From positions 558,001 through 622,000 of the forward strand of contig NZ_JACIDB010000001.1 of NCBI RefSeq assembly GCF_014196115.1: 64,000 nucleotides of DNA. The letters run 5' to 3'. The translations under genes were made by a program, and so were the position numbers. The number at the start of each line of letters is the position of its first letter. The stretch's first letter is position 1. Of this stretch, positions 41,925-51,863 are shown in pieces. The notes under the pieces are model-generated. The model saw only the letters and a program-made list of their open reading frames with translations. It was not told the origin of the DNA and did no database searches. The stretch is from Sphingomonas aquatilis (GTDB lineage: Bacteria; Pseudomonadota; Alphaproteobacteria; Sphingomonadales; Sphingomonadaceae).

Positions 41925-42862
41925 AGGCTGTCGAACAGATGGGTGACGCCGGTGCGGCGTGCAAGCTCGGCCAGCCAGTCGGGGCGGCTGACGAGGCGGG
42001 CGTGGACGGGGGCGGGCAGGCGGTGATGCAGCGGGCTGCCGGGGGGCTCGCGCTCCAGCCGGCGCAGCAGCGCCCGGGTCGCGGCGCCGACCGGATCGGT
42101 GCGGAGCAATTCGGGCAGCGAGGCGCGGGGGCGGGGGCGGACGATCTGCAAGAAACCGAAGCCGTTGACCGCGGTGCGCTCGAACGGCGGCACCAGCGCG
42201 GCGTCGAGCGCTTCGGCGACCGCCTGTCGCGCGGCCTTGCCCTCCAGCGTCGGAAAGTCGATGCCGATCGAGCCGCCGATGCCGTGGCGGCGTATCGCTG
42301 CGGCGACCGCCGTCGCTGCGGCGACGGCGAGCGGTTCGAGCGGGGGCGGACCGTCGACGTCGAACAGCGTCATCGCCGGGGTGGGCGACAGGCGCAGCGC
42401 GCCGAGCGGGAAGGCGATCGCGCCGTCCATCGCTTCTTCGAGCAGTTCGGACCAGCCGGCCGATTCCAGCGCGTCGGGTTCGTGGGGGCGGAGCGTGCGG
42501 ATGGGATGGCCGGTGGCGTGGAGGCGGGCGAGCAGGTCCGGGCCGTCGGCGGGCGTAGCGTCGGTCGCCACGGCGCGGGGCGGCTTGGGTCGGCCGGGTT
42601 CGGGAATGGCTTCGCGGACGATCTCCACGGTCAGGGTCGCGCCCTTGGTCAGCCCTTTGGGGATGCGGGGCAGGACCGCGTCCTCGCCGGCGATCGACAG
42701 GCGGCCCATGCCGCCGGCGGTCAGCTCGACCAGCTGGGCCCTGGCGATGGCGCCGAGGCGGAGCGTGTTCGGCAGTTCGATCGCGGCTTCGACGATGCGG
42801 TCGTCCTCGATCAGCGCGGCGCGGGCTTCGCCGATGCCGGCTTCATAGACCCATTCAGGCAA
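41921..42862 (-). CDS. Ribonuclease E/G-like protein (short alphaproteobacterial form)
   Basis: This 313-residue protein has the S1-like start (EWVYEAGIGEARAALIEDD) and the DNase-I-like core IGIDFPTLEGKAARQAVAEAL, which aligns with the Mg-binding block of RNase E/G and keeps its first Asp, then FGFLQIVRPRP. The residue matching the second Mg Asp of RNase E (D346) appears to be missing. It is shorter than RNase G (~490). The likely start is TTG 42862, overlapping the maf stop; yacG overlaps its end. Confidence 0.8.
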   Translation of the reverse strand: MPEWVYEAGIGEARAALIEDDRIVEAAIELPNTLRLGAIARAQLVELTAGGMGRLSIAGEDAVLPRIPKGLTKGATLTVEIVREAIPEPGRPKPPRAVATDATPADGPDLLARLHATGHPIRTLRPHEPDALESAGWSELLEEAMDGAIAFPLGALRLSPTPAMTLFDVDGPPPLEPLAVAAATAVAAAIRRHGIGGSIGIDFPTLEGKAARQAVAEALDAALVPPFERTAVNGFGFLQIVRPRPRASLPELLRTDPVGAATRALLRRLEREPPGSPLHHRLPAPVHARLVSRPDWLAELARRTGVTHLFDSL

Positions 42863-43424
42863 GGGGGAGCCCGGCGGCGCGGAGGAGGGCGCGGGTTTCG
42901 GTGAGCGGCAGGCCGATGACGCCCGAATGGCTGCCGTGGAGGAAGCGGACGAAGGCTTCGGCGCGGCCCTGGATGGCGTAACCACCAGCTTTTCCAAGGC
43001 CTTCGCCGCACGCGACATAGGCGTCGATTTCGGCGGGGGAGAGCGGGCGGAAGGCGACGATCGTGTCGGACAGGCGCGTGCGCTGCGTGCCGTCGGGGCC
43101 GATCACGCAGATCGCCGACAGCGCATGGTGGCGGCGGCCCGACAGGCGGAGCAGCAGGTCGCGCTGGATCGCCTCGGTCTCGGCGGGCGGTAGGATCATG
43201 CGGCCGAGCGCGATGGTGGTGTCCCCGGCGATGACCGTCTCATCCGGCGCGCGCTGCACCGCCAGCGCCTTTTCGACGGCGAGGCGCTGCGCATAGACGC
43301 GGGGCAGTTCGCGGGGGCGCGGGGTTTCGTCGATCGCGGGCGCGGCGATGCGATCGGGCACGACGCCGAGACGCGCCAGCAGATCGCGCCGGCGCGGCGA
43401 GGAAGAGGCGAGAACCAGTGGCAT
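42855..43424 (-). CDS. maf: Maf-type nucleotide pyrophosphatase
   Basis: This 189-residue house-cleaning enzyme hydrolyses dTTP/UTP or modified NTPs. LVLASSSPRRRDLLARLG is the Maf signature; GDTTIALG carries the catalytic Asp, and GGYAIQGRAEAF is the third block. ATG 43424 is chosen; a GTG at 43439 is in frame. Confidence 0.93.
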   Translation of the reverse strand: MPLVLASSSPRRRDLLARLGVVPDRIAAPAIDETPRPRELPRVYAQRLAVEKALAVQRAPDETVIAGDTTIALGRMILPPAETEAIQRDLLLRLSGRRHHALSAICVIGPDGTQRTRLSDTIVAFRPLSPAEIDAYVACGEGLGKAGGYAIQGRAEAFVRFLHGSHSGVIGLPLTETRALLRAAGLPLA

Positions 43425-43456
43425 AAGGTCGGGCGGCACGCGGGTGCCGCCGCCGC

Positions 43457-43702
43457 TTATTGCGGGCCGGGGCCGCCGCGGCCGGGCATGAAGCGGTAGG
43501 TGATCCGCCCCTTGGTCAGGTCGTAGGGGGTCAGTTCGACCAGCACCTCGTCACCGACCAGCACGCGGATGCGGTTCTTGCGCATCTTGCCGGCGGTATG
43601 GCCGAGAATTTCGTGGTCGTTTTCGAGCTGTACACGGAACATCGCGTTGGGGAGCAATTCCACCACGCGGCCGCGCATCTCGAGCAGTTCTTCCTTGGCC
43701 AA
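43457..43702 (-). CDS. infA: Translation initiation factor IF-1
   Basis: This 81-residue S1/OB-fold protein shows [37 protein letters not shown] and [11 protein letters not shown], all diagnostic. The start codon is TTG at 43702. The C-terminal extension GRGGPGPQ is a few residues beyond E. coli IF-1. It leads infA-maf-RNase-yacG. Confidence 0.96.
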   Translation of the reverse strand: MAKEELLEMRGRVVELLPNAMFRVQLENDHEILGHTAGKMRKNRIRVLVGDEVLVELTPYDLTKGRITYRFMPGRGGPGPQ

Positions 43703-44011
43703 AAATCAACCTCTGTTCGCGTGTTCGGGCGCGCCCTTAGCGCAAGTCGCCGAAAAAGGGAAGCAAGGCGGACGGGCGGCGCCGGTCCAACAGGGGGCGG
43801 CGCGTCGCAAGGCCTTGCAGGATGCGAGATGGGGGCGGCGGGGGCGATTCGCAAGCCGGCCGGCCCCCTCGGAAGCGGACGAAGTGGACGATACGTCATG
43901 TGCCGGAGACCCCCTCATGCGCAGGGAGCGTGGGGGGTAGGGTCGGACGGGTCAAAGAGCGTTCCGGGGATGATGCATATTCGGCGCGTGTAGGACAGGG
44001 GAAAGATCGGA
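43703..44011. other. Intergenic region upstream of infA
   Basis: These ~310 bases have no supported gene; frames on both strands are short and motif-free. The infA promoter is expected here but I could not place it confidently. Confidence 0.4.
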
Positions 44012-45460
44012 TCAGAGCAGCCGGTCCTGCCGGCCCGTGTCTTCGCGGGCTGCCTTGCGGAAGGCGAGGTTGGGATCGGGATAGGGCAGATCGGGCTTTC
44101 GTCCGGCGAACAGATCGGCGACCGTCAGGATCTGAAGCCGCGGATAGGTGCGCTTGAATCCGTCCTCGAACCGGCCGACCGCCGCCGCTGCCTTCAGCAT
44201 CGGTCCGGTCGGCGTGGCGAGCGTGACGAAGACGCCGATCGGCGCGTTTTCGCGCACCATCGCCGAATGCAGGTCGCGGATCATGCCGACACCGACATGG
44301 TCGCCGCCCTTGACCGAGACGATCGCCTTTTCGGTGCGTTTGCCGTCCGGCTTGAAATAGAGCAAGCCGTCGACGCCGCCGTCCGCGCCCTTCTTCTTGC
44401 CGCCATAGGGCACGGCATCGACCATCGACACCGCCCACCATTGAAACTGATATTTGTCGCGCCTGGCGAGATCGGTGGCGGAGGCGAGGTCCTTGGGCGT
44501 GCCCTCTACCGTGAAGCTGGCATCCGGGAAGGCTGCCTGCATGCGCCGTTCGATCAGCGAAATGGCGAGATGGGTGACGTCGATCCCGATCCAGTGCCGC
44601 CCGAGCTTCTGCGCGGCATGCACCGCGGTGCCGCAGCCGCAGAAGGGGTCGAGCACGACGTCGCCTTCGTTGGACGAGGCGGCGACGATGCGTTCGAGCA
44701 ATTTGATCGGCTTTTGCGTGGGGTAGCCGAGATATTCCTTGCCCCGCGGTGCGATGGCGAAGTTCCAGTAATCCTCTGGCACCTTGCCCTTGGCGTGGAT
44801 CAGGTGATCGGCGCCGACGAAGCCCGATCCGACAAGGCCGGGTTTATAGTTTTCGCGAGTCTTGGCGCTGTGTTCGACGCGGACGGCGTCGGCGTTGAAC
44901 GTCCAGGTGTCGCCCTTGTTGAACCAGAAGATCGTGTCGTGCTTGCGCATGAACTGCCGCATGCCGGGCGACCCCGGCCCGGTGTAGCACCAAACGATTT
45001 CGTTGCGGTAGCGCTGGGCGCCGAACACCGCGTCGAGCAGCAGCTTGAGGTAATGGCTGGCGGTCGGATCGCAGTGGAGGAACAGGCTGCCGGTCGGCTT
45101 GAGCTTACGATGCAATTCGACCAGGCGGATCGCCATCATGGCGAGATAGGCCATCATGTCGTTTTCGCCGAGAAACGCGCGCATCGCGCGGAGCAGTTCG
45201 AACGCGCGCGTGTTGCCGCTCTTGCAGACCTGGTCGAAGGCGTCCTCCGCCGTGTCGTTCCAGTGCCATGTGTCTTCGAACGCCTCGATCTGGGCATCCG
45301 CGCCGGCGCCGGTCGGCGACTTGAAGAGGATGTTGTAGTTGGCGTTCGAATTGTAGGGCGGGTCGAGATAGATCAGATCGACGCTGGCATCGGCGATATG
45401 ATCGCGCAGCACGTCCAGATTATCGCCATAATAGAGGTGATTGAGGGGTCTGTTCCGCAT
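44012..45460 (-). CDS. Beta-class DNA methyltransferase with Mrr-like C-terminal domain
   Basis: This 482-residue protein. The N-terminal ~330 residues form an adenine-N6 (or cytosine-N4) methylase: DLIYLDPPYNSNANYN is motif IV, DVVLDPFCGCGTAVHAA is motif I, and IV before I marks the beta class. YPTQKPIKLLERIV is also typical. Residues ~350-470 look like an Mrr-type PD-(D/E)XK domain: GADGGVDGLLYF, then KAIVSVKGG and GVFVTLATPTG. In active Mrr the residue two before the Lys is E or Q; here it is Ser, so cutting may be lost. It is encoded alone, without a separate restriction gene. Confidence 0.85.
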   Translation of the reverse strand: MRNRPLNHLYYGDNLDVLRDHIADASVDLIYLDPPYNSNANYNILFKSPTGAGADAQIEAFEDTWHWNDTAEDAFDQVCKSGNTRAFELLRAMRAFLGENDMMAYLAMMAIRLVELHRKLKPTGSLFLHCDPTASHYLKLLLDAVFGAQRYRNEIVWCYTGPGSPGMRQFMRKHDTIFWFNKGDTWTFNADAVRVEHSAKTRENYKPGLVGSGFVGADHLIHAKGKVPEDYWNFAIAPRGKEYLGYPTQKPIKLLERIVAASSNEGDVVLDPFCGCGTAVHAAQKLGRHWIGIDVTHLAISLIERRMQAAFPDASFTVEGTPKDLASATDLARRDKYQFQWWAVSMVDAVPYGGKKKGADGGVDGLLYFKPDGKRTEKAIVSVKGGDHVGVGMIRDLHSAMVRENAPIGVFVTLATPTGPMLKAAAAVGRFEDGFKRTYPRLQILTVADLFAGRKPDLPYPDPNLAFRKAAREDTGRQDRLL

Positions 45461-45597
45461 TGCCGGACTGTGCCGGGGGCAGCGGCGATCGGGGCATGAC
45501 GATTGATCCGGATCGGCTGCGACGCATCCGATGTTGCGGGCCTGTTCCCGATCGTTTCATCCAAAGCGGATGGTTGGCTGCGGCAGGCCCGCCCCGA

Positions 45598-47028
45598 TCA
45601 CCCCGCCGAGCGGAAGCCGTTACGCCCGCCGGCCTTCGCGCGGTACAGTGCATCGTCCGCGCGGGCGATGACGTCGCGCAGGCGATCGGGGGGCGTGATG
45701 CCGGCGATGCCGCAGCTGATGCTGAGCAGCACGTGCGTCGCGGCGTCGGCGGCGATCGGCTGTTGGCGCAATGCGGCCTGGATGCGCGTGCAGATCGCCT
45801 CGCCCGTGTCGTGATCGCCGACCTGCAGGATCATCACGAACTCGTCGCCGCCCAGCCGGCCGATCAGATCGTCGGGGCGGGTATTGGCGCGCAGCGTCGC
45901 GGCGAGATGGCGCAGCACGTGATCGCCGAAGGGATGGCCCCAGGAATCGTTGATGCCCTTGAAGTGATCGATGTCCATCGCGACGCAGCACAAGGGCGAA
46001 GCGGCGCGATCGAGCAGCGCGCCGGCGCGGCGTTCGAAGCCGCGGCGGTTGAGCAGTCCGGTGAGCGTGTCGGTGATCGCCTCGGCATGCGCTTCGGCGG
46101 CCTGTTCCTCCAGCTTGCGCGACAGGCGGGTGCGCGCGGCGATCTCCGCCGCGACGGGCAGGCAGGTGATCAGCATGATGGCGAGGAAGGACTGGAACAG
46201 ATGCGCCTGGAGCACCGGGTCACCGGTCGTCATCACGACCGGACCATGGCCCGACGCGGTGGCGCACGCGCCGATCACGGCAATGGCCATGACCGCCATC
46301 TTGGTGCCGAGCGGCCCGACGCGGAAGGTGACGAGCATGACCGGCGCGTAGAGCAGGAACAGCGCGGGCAGCACCGCCACGTAGAAGACGAGATAGGCGG
46401 TGGCGACGACCAGCCCGAGATAGGCGAGCGATTCCAGTCGCTGCATCGGCGACTTGCTGCGGATACAGTCGGTCAGCTGGCCGCCGAGGATGGCCATGAA
46501 CACCGGCGTGAAGACGAGCAGGCCGAGGCCGTCGCTGAGGAACCAGGTCTTGAACGAGGAGACGAACGCCTGGTCGTAGACGAGGGTCGCGGTGGCGGCG
46601 CCCGCCGCGCCGCTGAGCGCGGGCGCGATCAGGCCGGCGGCGAGGATGAAGCGCAGCAGCGCGCCGGTGGAGCGGAGCAGGTCGATCGACCCCGAACCGC
46701 GGCGGATGAGGATGGTGGCGACCACCACCTCCAGCCCGTTCGCGATCGCATACAGCAGCGGGCCGACGATGCTGCCCCGCGTCAGCCAGTTGGCGGCGAC
46801 ATTGCCGACGAGGCCGGCGCTGAGCACCGTCCACCAGCGCGGGCGCCGATCGAGCAGCAGCAGCGCGACGAGGACGGCATTGGCCGGCCATACCGTCGCG
46901 ATCGTGCGGCCGTCGCTGGTGAGGTGGATGGTCGAGGCGGCGAACAGGAAATAGAGCGATGCCGCGACCAGCCAGATGGTGCGGGATGGCGTCCCCGATG
47001 GGCGCGCGGTGCGGACTGTCTCTCCCAT
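45598..47028 (-). CDS. MASE1-type membrane diguanylate cyclase
   Basis: This 476-residue protein has about eight to ten N-terminal helices with the MASE1 sensory pattern (DGRTIATVWPANAVLVALLLL, GNVAANWL, GLGLLVFTPVFMAIL), then a GGDEF domain (~315-476). The catalytic GGDEF is intact and RPDD five residues before it is the inhibitory I-site. It makes c-di-GMP. ATG 47028 is chosen; a TTG at 47055 is in frame. Confidence 0.92.
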   Translation of the reverse strand: MGETVRTARPSGTPSRTIWLVAASLYFLFAASTIHLTSDGRTIATVWPANAVLVALLLLDRRPRWWTVLSAGLVGNVAANWLTRGSIVGPLLYAIANGLEVVVATILIRRGSGSIDLLRSTGALLRFILAAGLIAPALSGAAGAATATLVYDQAFVSSFKTWFLSDGLGLLVFTPVFMAILGGQLTDCIRSKSPMQRLESLAYLGLVVATAYLVFYVAVLPALFLLYAPVMLVTFRVGPLGTKMAVMAIAVIGACATASGHGPVVMTTGDPVLQAHLFQSFLAIMLITCLPVAAEIAARTRLSRKLEEQAAEAHAEAITDTLTGLLNRRGFERRAGALLDRAASPLCCVAMDIDHFKGINDSWGHPFGDHVLRHLAATLRANTRPDDLIGRLGGDEFVMILQVGDHDTGEAICTRIQAALRQQPIAADAATHVLLSISCGIAGITPPDRLRDVIARADDALYRAKAGGRNGFRSAG

Positions 47029-47177
47029 CCACCCAAATTGATCGAGATCAGTCAAAACGGGGTTAATATTTGCCGCGTCGCGCGAGCGAAGCCGTGGGAA
47101 GACGACGACAAATCACCCGCCGCGGGTTAATCGACCCTCGTCATACGCGGGGCGATGGCCGGGTGCGGCAATCCCCC

Positions 47178-49124
47178 TCACGCCGGATTATACTTCGCCA
47201 GGAACGCGCCCATTGCGGTGAGGAATTCCAGCCGGTCCTGGCTGCGGGTGAAATGGTGATCGCCCAGCGGCTGCTCGATATATCGATAGGGCTTGCCGGC
47301 GGATTTCAGCGCATCGGCCATCTGGCGGGATTGTTTGACCGGCACGCGCTTGTCGGCCTTGCCGTGCAGCAGCAGGACGGGGATCGTTACCTGATCGGCG
47401 CCGAAGCGGGGGGAGACGGCGTGCAGGTCGGTCGCGCGCTTGGTCCAGTAGCGGCCCAGCGTCTTGCCGTTGAGGAATTGCGCATCGTATTTCTTGATGC
47501 CGGCAAGGTCCGACACGCCGGCATAGGAGATGGCGCAGCGATACAGCGCGCCGTCGCGCTGGGCGGCGCGGAGCGCGGCATAGCCGCCATACGAGGCGCC
47601 GGCGATGCAGACGCGCTTGGGATCGGCGATGCCCTCTTTAGCCAGAAAGGTGATCGCATCGTTGAGGTCGTCCTGCATCTTGAGGCCCCATTCGCCTTCG
47701 CCCGCCTTGACGAAGGCGGTGCCATAGCCGGACGAGCCGCGGTAATTGGGCTGGATGACGGCATAGCCCTGTTCAGCGAGATACTGGACCCACCAGTCCC
47801 AGCCTTCGCTGTCGCGCGCGATCGGGCCGCCGTGGGGCAGGACGACCAGCGGCAGGTTCTTCGCGTTCGGGCGATGGCGGGGGAGCGTCAGGATCGCCTC
47901 GATCGCCGTGCCGTCGCGCGCGGTGTAATGGACGGTCCTGACCGGCGACAGGCTGCGCCCGGCGAGCGTGTCGTTCTGGAAGGCGTAGCGCTGCATGCGG
48001 TCGCTGCCGAGATCCCAGTAATAGAGCGCGCCGGCCTGCGATGGGCTGCCGACCTCGACCAGCATCTGCGAACCGCTGGCGCTGCGCGAGACGATGCGCG
48101 CGCGGCGATTGCCGACCGCGGCGTCGGCGGCGGCCTGGATTCGCTTCAGGGCGGGATCGAGCCAGACGATATGGTCGAACGTGTCGGTGACGCTGATCCC
48201 TAGCACGTCGTTGCCGTCGCGGTTTTCGACGACGCCGTCGATGTCGTAGCCGGGATGGTCGAACACCTTCTTGCCCAGCGTCAGATCGGGCAGCGAGACT
48301 TCGTACAGCGCATCGCGGCCGCCGCTGTCGCTGGTCGCGAGCGCGGTGCCGTCGGCGCGGAAGGTGGTGGGGACGATGAAGCTCTGCTCCTTGCGCGAAT
48401 CGCTGCGCGCGATGGTGCGGAAGGATTCGGCGTTGGAGCCGCGATACAGCAGCGCGCCGCGGCCGGTGTCGTCGATGTAGCGGATGCCCATGCGCAACGT
48501 GCCGGCGCCGTCGGCATACCAGTCCCATACGTCGGGCTGGCTGGCGGCGACGCGACGGACCTTGCCGGTCGAGACGTCGGCGTCCCACACGGACGGATAG
48601 ATGTCCGCCATCGTGTCGATCCCGGTCGAGCGTGCGAACAGGATGCGCGGGCTGCCGTCTTTGGCCGACCAGAGCAGGTCGTCGGCGCGGATGCCGGAAT
48701 TGGTCCAGTCGATGCGGTTGAGCGTCTTCAGATCGGCGCTGAGGCCGACCATGCGCGTAATGTAGATGTCCTCCCCGCCGAGGTGCGACTGGCTACCGAT
48801 GCCGGCGACGAGCCACTTATCGCCGACCCAGCGCCACCAGTTGATGTCCATATTCTCGCCGACCTTCAACGCGGCGGGCTTGCCGTCGAACAGCGGCATG
48901 ACGACGAGGCTCTGGACGCCGTCGATCGCCATCTTCGCGGCGATGCGCGTGCCGTCGGGCGACAGGCGGGGGGATTCGAACCTGGGCAGCTGGGCGAAAA
49001 CCGCGGCGGGGATGGGGGCGTCTGCGGCGGGGGGTGCGGCGGGCGTCGTGGCGGGCGGCGTCTGCGCGGTGGCGGTGGTGGCGAACAGAGCGGTGGCGAG
49101 CGACAGCGCGCAGGTACGAAGCAT
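47178..49124 (-). CDS. S9 family (prolyl oligopeptidase-like) peptidase
   Basis: This 648-residue serine peptidase has a signal peptide (cut after TATAQ), a beta-propeller region (FESPRLSPDGTRIAAKM onward) and a C-terminal alpha/beta hydrolase domain. The triad is seen as Ser in CIAGASYGGYAAL, Asp in GKADKRVPV and His in LGDHHFTRS. Start ATG 49124 has GGGGGGA upstream; the frame continues to 49280 without support. Periplasmic dipeptidyl- or acylaminoacyl-peptidase activity is likely. Confidence 0.92.
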   Translation of the reverse strand: MLRTCALSLATALFATTATAQTPPATTPAAPPAADAPIPAAVFAQLPRFESPRLSPDGTRIAAKMAIDGVQSLVVMPLFDGKPAALKVGENMDINWWRWVGDKWLVAGIGSQSHLGGEDIYITRMVGLSADLKTLNRIDWTNSGIRADDLLWSAKDGSPRILFARSTGIDTMADIYPSVWDADVSTGKVRRVAASQPDVWDWYADGAGTLRMGIRYIDDTGRGALLYRGSNAESFRTIARSDSRKEQSFIVPTTFRADGTALATSDSGGRDALYEVSLPDLTLGKKVFDHPGYDIDGVVENRDGNDVLGISVTDTFDHIVWLDPALKRIQAAADAAVGNRRARIVSRSASGSQMLVEVGSPSQAGALYYWDLGSDRMQRYAFQNDTLAGRSLSPVRTVHYTARDGTAIEAILTLPRHRPNAKNLPLVVLPHGGPIARDSEGWDWWVQYLAEQGYAVIQPNYRGSSGYGTAFVKAGEGEWGLKMQDDLNDAITFLAKEGIADPKRVCIAGASYGGYAALRAAQRDGALYRCAISYAGVSDLAGIKKYDAQFLNGKTLGRYWTKRATDLHAVSPRFGADQVTIPVLLLHGKADKRVPVKQSRQMADALKSAGKPYRYIEQPLGDHHFTRSQDRLEFLTAMGAFLAKYNPA

Positions 49125-49211
49125 GGAATTCCCCCCGGCGGCCTTCCCCAAGGCCAGTGATGGGAAACTAACGCAGGTTAGTGCGGCGTCAATTGGTGGC
49201 GAGTCAGGGCG

Positions 49212-49300
49212 GACGTCACGGGGGAGTGGAGGGTCGATCATGCCCCCGGCATGATCTGAACGATGCGGGGCATCGTTCACCGTCCACTCCCCGTGACGTC
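49212..49300. repeat. Double-hairpin element, copy A, enclosed by an outer stem
   Basis: The outer arms GACGTCACGGGGGAGTGGA (49212-49230) and TCCACTCCCCGTGACGTC (49283-49300) enclose two perfect hairpins: GATCATGCC-ccc-GGCATGATC (49236-49256) and TGAACGATGC-ggg-GCATCGTTCA (49257-49279). Loops CCC and GGG are complementary. A further stem CGGGCGGGAG/CTCCCGCCCG lies at 49309-49331. Copy B is at 53529-53572. It is 3' of hppA. Confidence 0.75.
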
Positions 49301-49365
49301 GGACGGATCGGGCGGGAGGTGCTCCCGCCCGTCCGCCGGCCGGTCGCGCTTGCCGAGGCTCTGCC

Positions 49366-51548
49366 TCAGCCTCCGCTGCCGGCCAAGGCCGCCAGCAGGA
49401 GCAGCGCGACGATATTCGTGATCTTGATCATCGGGTTGACCGCGGGGCCGGCGGTGTCCTTGTACGGATCGCCGACGGTGTCGCCCGTGACGGCGGCCTT
49501 GTGGGCTTTGGAGCCTTTGCCGCCGTAATTGCCGTCTTCGATATACTTTTTGGCATTGTCCCAGGCGCCGCCGCCGCTGGTCATCGACAGCGCGACGAAC
49601 AGGCCGGAGACGATGACGCCGAGCAGCATCGCGCCCAGCGACGCAAAGCCCTGCGCCTGGCCCGCGACGGTACGGATGATGAAGTAGAGCGCGACCGGTG
49701 AGAGGACGGGGAGCAGGCTGGGGACGATCATCTCCTTGATCGCGGCGCGGGTGACGAGGTCGACGGTGCGGCCGTAGTTCGGGCGGCTGGTGCCTTCCAT
49801 GATGCCGGGATTGTCGCGGAACTGGCCGCGGACTTCCTCCACCACGGCGCCCGCCGCCCGACCCACGGCGGTCATGCCGAAGGCGCCGAAGAGGTAGGGG
49901 AGCAGTGCGCCCAGCAGCAGCCCGACGATGACGTACGGGTTGGAGAGGCTGAAATCGACGCTGACGTCGGGGAAGTAGGTGGCGAGGTCGGTGGTGTAGG
50001 CGCCGAACAGCACGAGGGCGGCGAGGCCGGCGGAGCCGATCGCATAGCCCTTGGTCACGGCCTTGGTGGTGTTGCCGACCGCGTCGAGCGCGTCGGTACG
50101 GGTGCGGACGTCGTCGGGCAGGCCCGCCATCTCGGCGATGCCGCCGGCATTGTCGGTGACGGGGCCGTAGGCGTCGAGCGCCACGACCATGCCGGCGAGC
50201 GCGAGCATTGCGGTGGCGGCGAAGGCGATGCCGATGATGCCGGCGAGCTGGTAGGTGGCGATGACCGCGATGACGATGACGATCGTCGGGAGGGCGGTCG
50301 CCTCCAGGCTGATCGCGAGGCCCTGGATCACGTTGGTGCCGTGGCCGGTCTGGCTGGCGGCGGCGATCGATTTCACCGGGCGATAGTTGGTGCCGGTGTA
50401 ATATTCGGTGATCCAGACGATCAGACCGGTGACGGCGAGGCCGATGACCATGCACCAGAACAGGTCCATCCCCGTGAACGCCTGCGCGGTCGCGGCGGCG
50501 GCGCGGGGGGCGTCGAAGCCGGTGGTGAGGTCGTCGGACACCGCATCGAGGAAGCCGGCGCTGCCGATCGTGCGGTTGAGGTCGCCGAGCACGTAGCGCG
50601 CGGCGAGGTAGATCGCCGGGATCGACAGCAGGGCGCTGGTCCAGAAGCCCTTGTAGAGCGCGCCCATGATCGTGCCGCCCTTGCCGTTTCTCACTGGGCC
50701 GAGGCGGACCATGTAGGTGCCGATAATCGAGGTGACGATGCACACGCCGCCGACGATGAGCGGGAGGCTCATCAGGCGCATCAGTTCGGCCGCGTCGGCG
50801 CGGATGAGCAGGGCGATCGAGATCATCGTGACGCCCAGCGTGACGACATAGGTTTCGAACAGATCGGCGGCCATGCCCGCGCAGTCGCCGACATTGTCGC
50901 CGACGTTGTCGGCGATGACCGCGGGGTTGCGGGGATCGTCCTCCGGAATGCCGGCTTCGACCTTGCCGACGAGGTCGGCGCCGACGTCCGCCGCCTTGGT
51001 GAAGATGCCGCCGCCGAGGCGCGCGAAGATCGAGATGAGCGATGCGCCGAACGCGAGCGCCGTCAGCGCCTCGACGATGACGCGGTCGTTGGGGGCGTGG
51101 CCGGCGGGGCCGGTGAGATACCAGAAGAAGGTGCTGATCGCGAGCAGGCCGAGGCCCGCGACGAGCATGCCGGTGACCGCGCCCGAGCGGAACGCCATGG
51201 TGAGCCCGCCCTGCAGCGAGGTGCGCGCGGCCTCTGCGGTGCGGACGTTGGCGCGCACCGAGATGTTCATGCCGACATAGCCCGCGACGCCCGACAGCAC
51301 CGCACCGACGACGAAGCCGATGGTGGATACCGCGTTGAGCGTCAGGAACAGGATCGCGGCGACGATGACGCCGACGATCGCGATGGTGGTGTACTGGCGG
51401 CCGAGATAGGCCTTGGCGCCTTCCTGGCGGCGGCGATGTCCTGCATCCGGGCGTCGCCCGGAGAGGCGCGGAGCACCTGTTGGCTGGTGACGAAGCCATA
51501 GACCACGGCGATGACGCCGCAGAGGATGGCGAGGGCGACCGTGGTCAT
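49366..51548 (-). pseudogene. hppA: K+-independent proton-pumping membrane pyrophosphatase, frameshifted near its N terminus
   Basis: The normal start is ATG 51548 ([19 protein letters not shown]), in frame to MQDIAAA. The protein then resumes in another frame at [14 protein letters not shown] and runs intact to 49366. The break at about 51423-51434 fits loss of 4 bases (an expected ATCC before AGGAAGG). The body has the [20 protein letters not shown] substrate site, GNTTKA (Lys marks the K+-independent type) and [18 protein letters not shown]. The enzyme couples PPi hydrolysis to proton pumping across the inner membrane. Either a real null allele or a sequencing error. It follows thiL, as in other sphingomonads. 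Confidence 0.85.
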
Positions 51549-51863
51549 TCGCGCAAATCCTTCTCCTAGTGACGTCGCCGGCCGATGTCCCCCGGTCTGG
51601 CGCGCTGCGGGTGAGGCTATGGCGGGGACGGGGGGAGTGCAAGCGGTTGTGGGTTGCGGTGGGTTGGGGGGTGTGGGGTGGGTGTCGCTTCCGCCTGCGC
51701 GTCGTCACCCCGGACTTGGTCCGGGGCCCACTCCGCGGCGAGGGGGAGGCTGGAGGCTATTGCCGTTCCCTTGCGGCCCGGTGGACCCCGGAACGAGTCC
51801 GGGGTGACGGGGGGGTGGGATTGGCGTTTCGAGCCTCACGGCGGGAATGACCGGGTGTTCGGG
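51549..51863. other. Intergenic region with a family 2 repeat
   Basis: No gene is supported; the main content is the repeat at 51703-51809, and the hppA promoter probably lies between 51549 and 51640. Confidence 0.5.
51703..51809. repeat. Family 2 inverted repeat
   Basis: CGTCACCCCGGACTTGGTCC and GGACCCCGGAACGAGTCCGG-GGTGACG arms, with CTCCGCGGCGAGGGGGAG in the middle; closely like the units at 32378 and 32670. Confidence 0.85.

Noticed and set aside
49277..51499. 740-residue reverse frame across hppA
   Set aside because: His/Arg-rich shadow; the pyrophosphatase motifs are in another frame.
51549..51863. TPP riboswitch near thiL
   Set aside because: No CUGAGA/thi-box core is visible, and the region is 3' of thiL.
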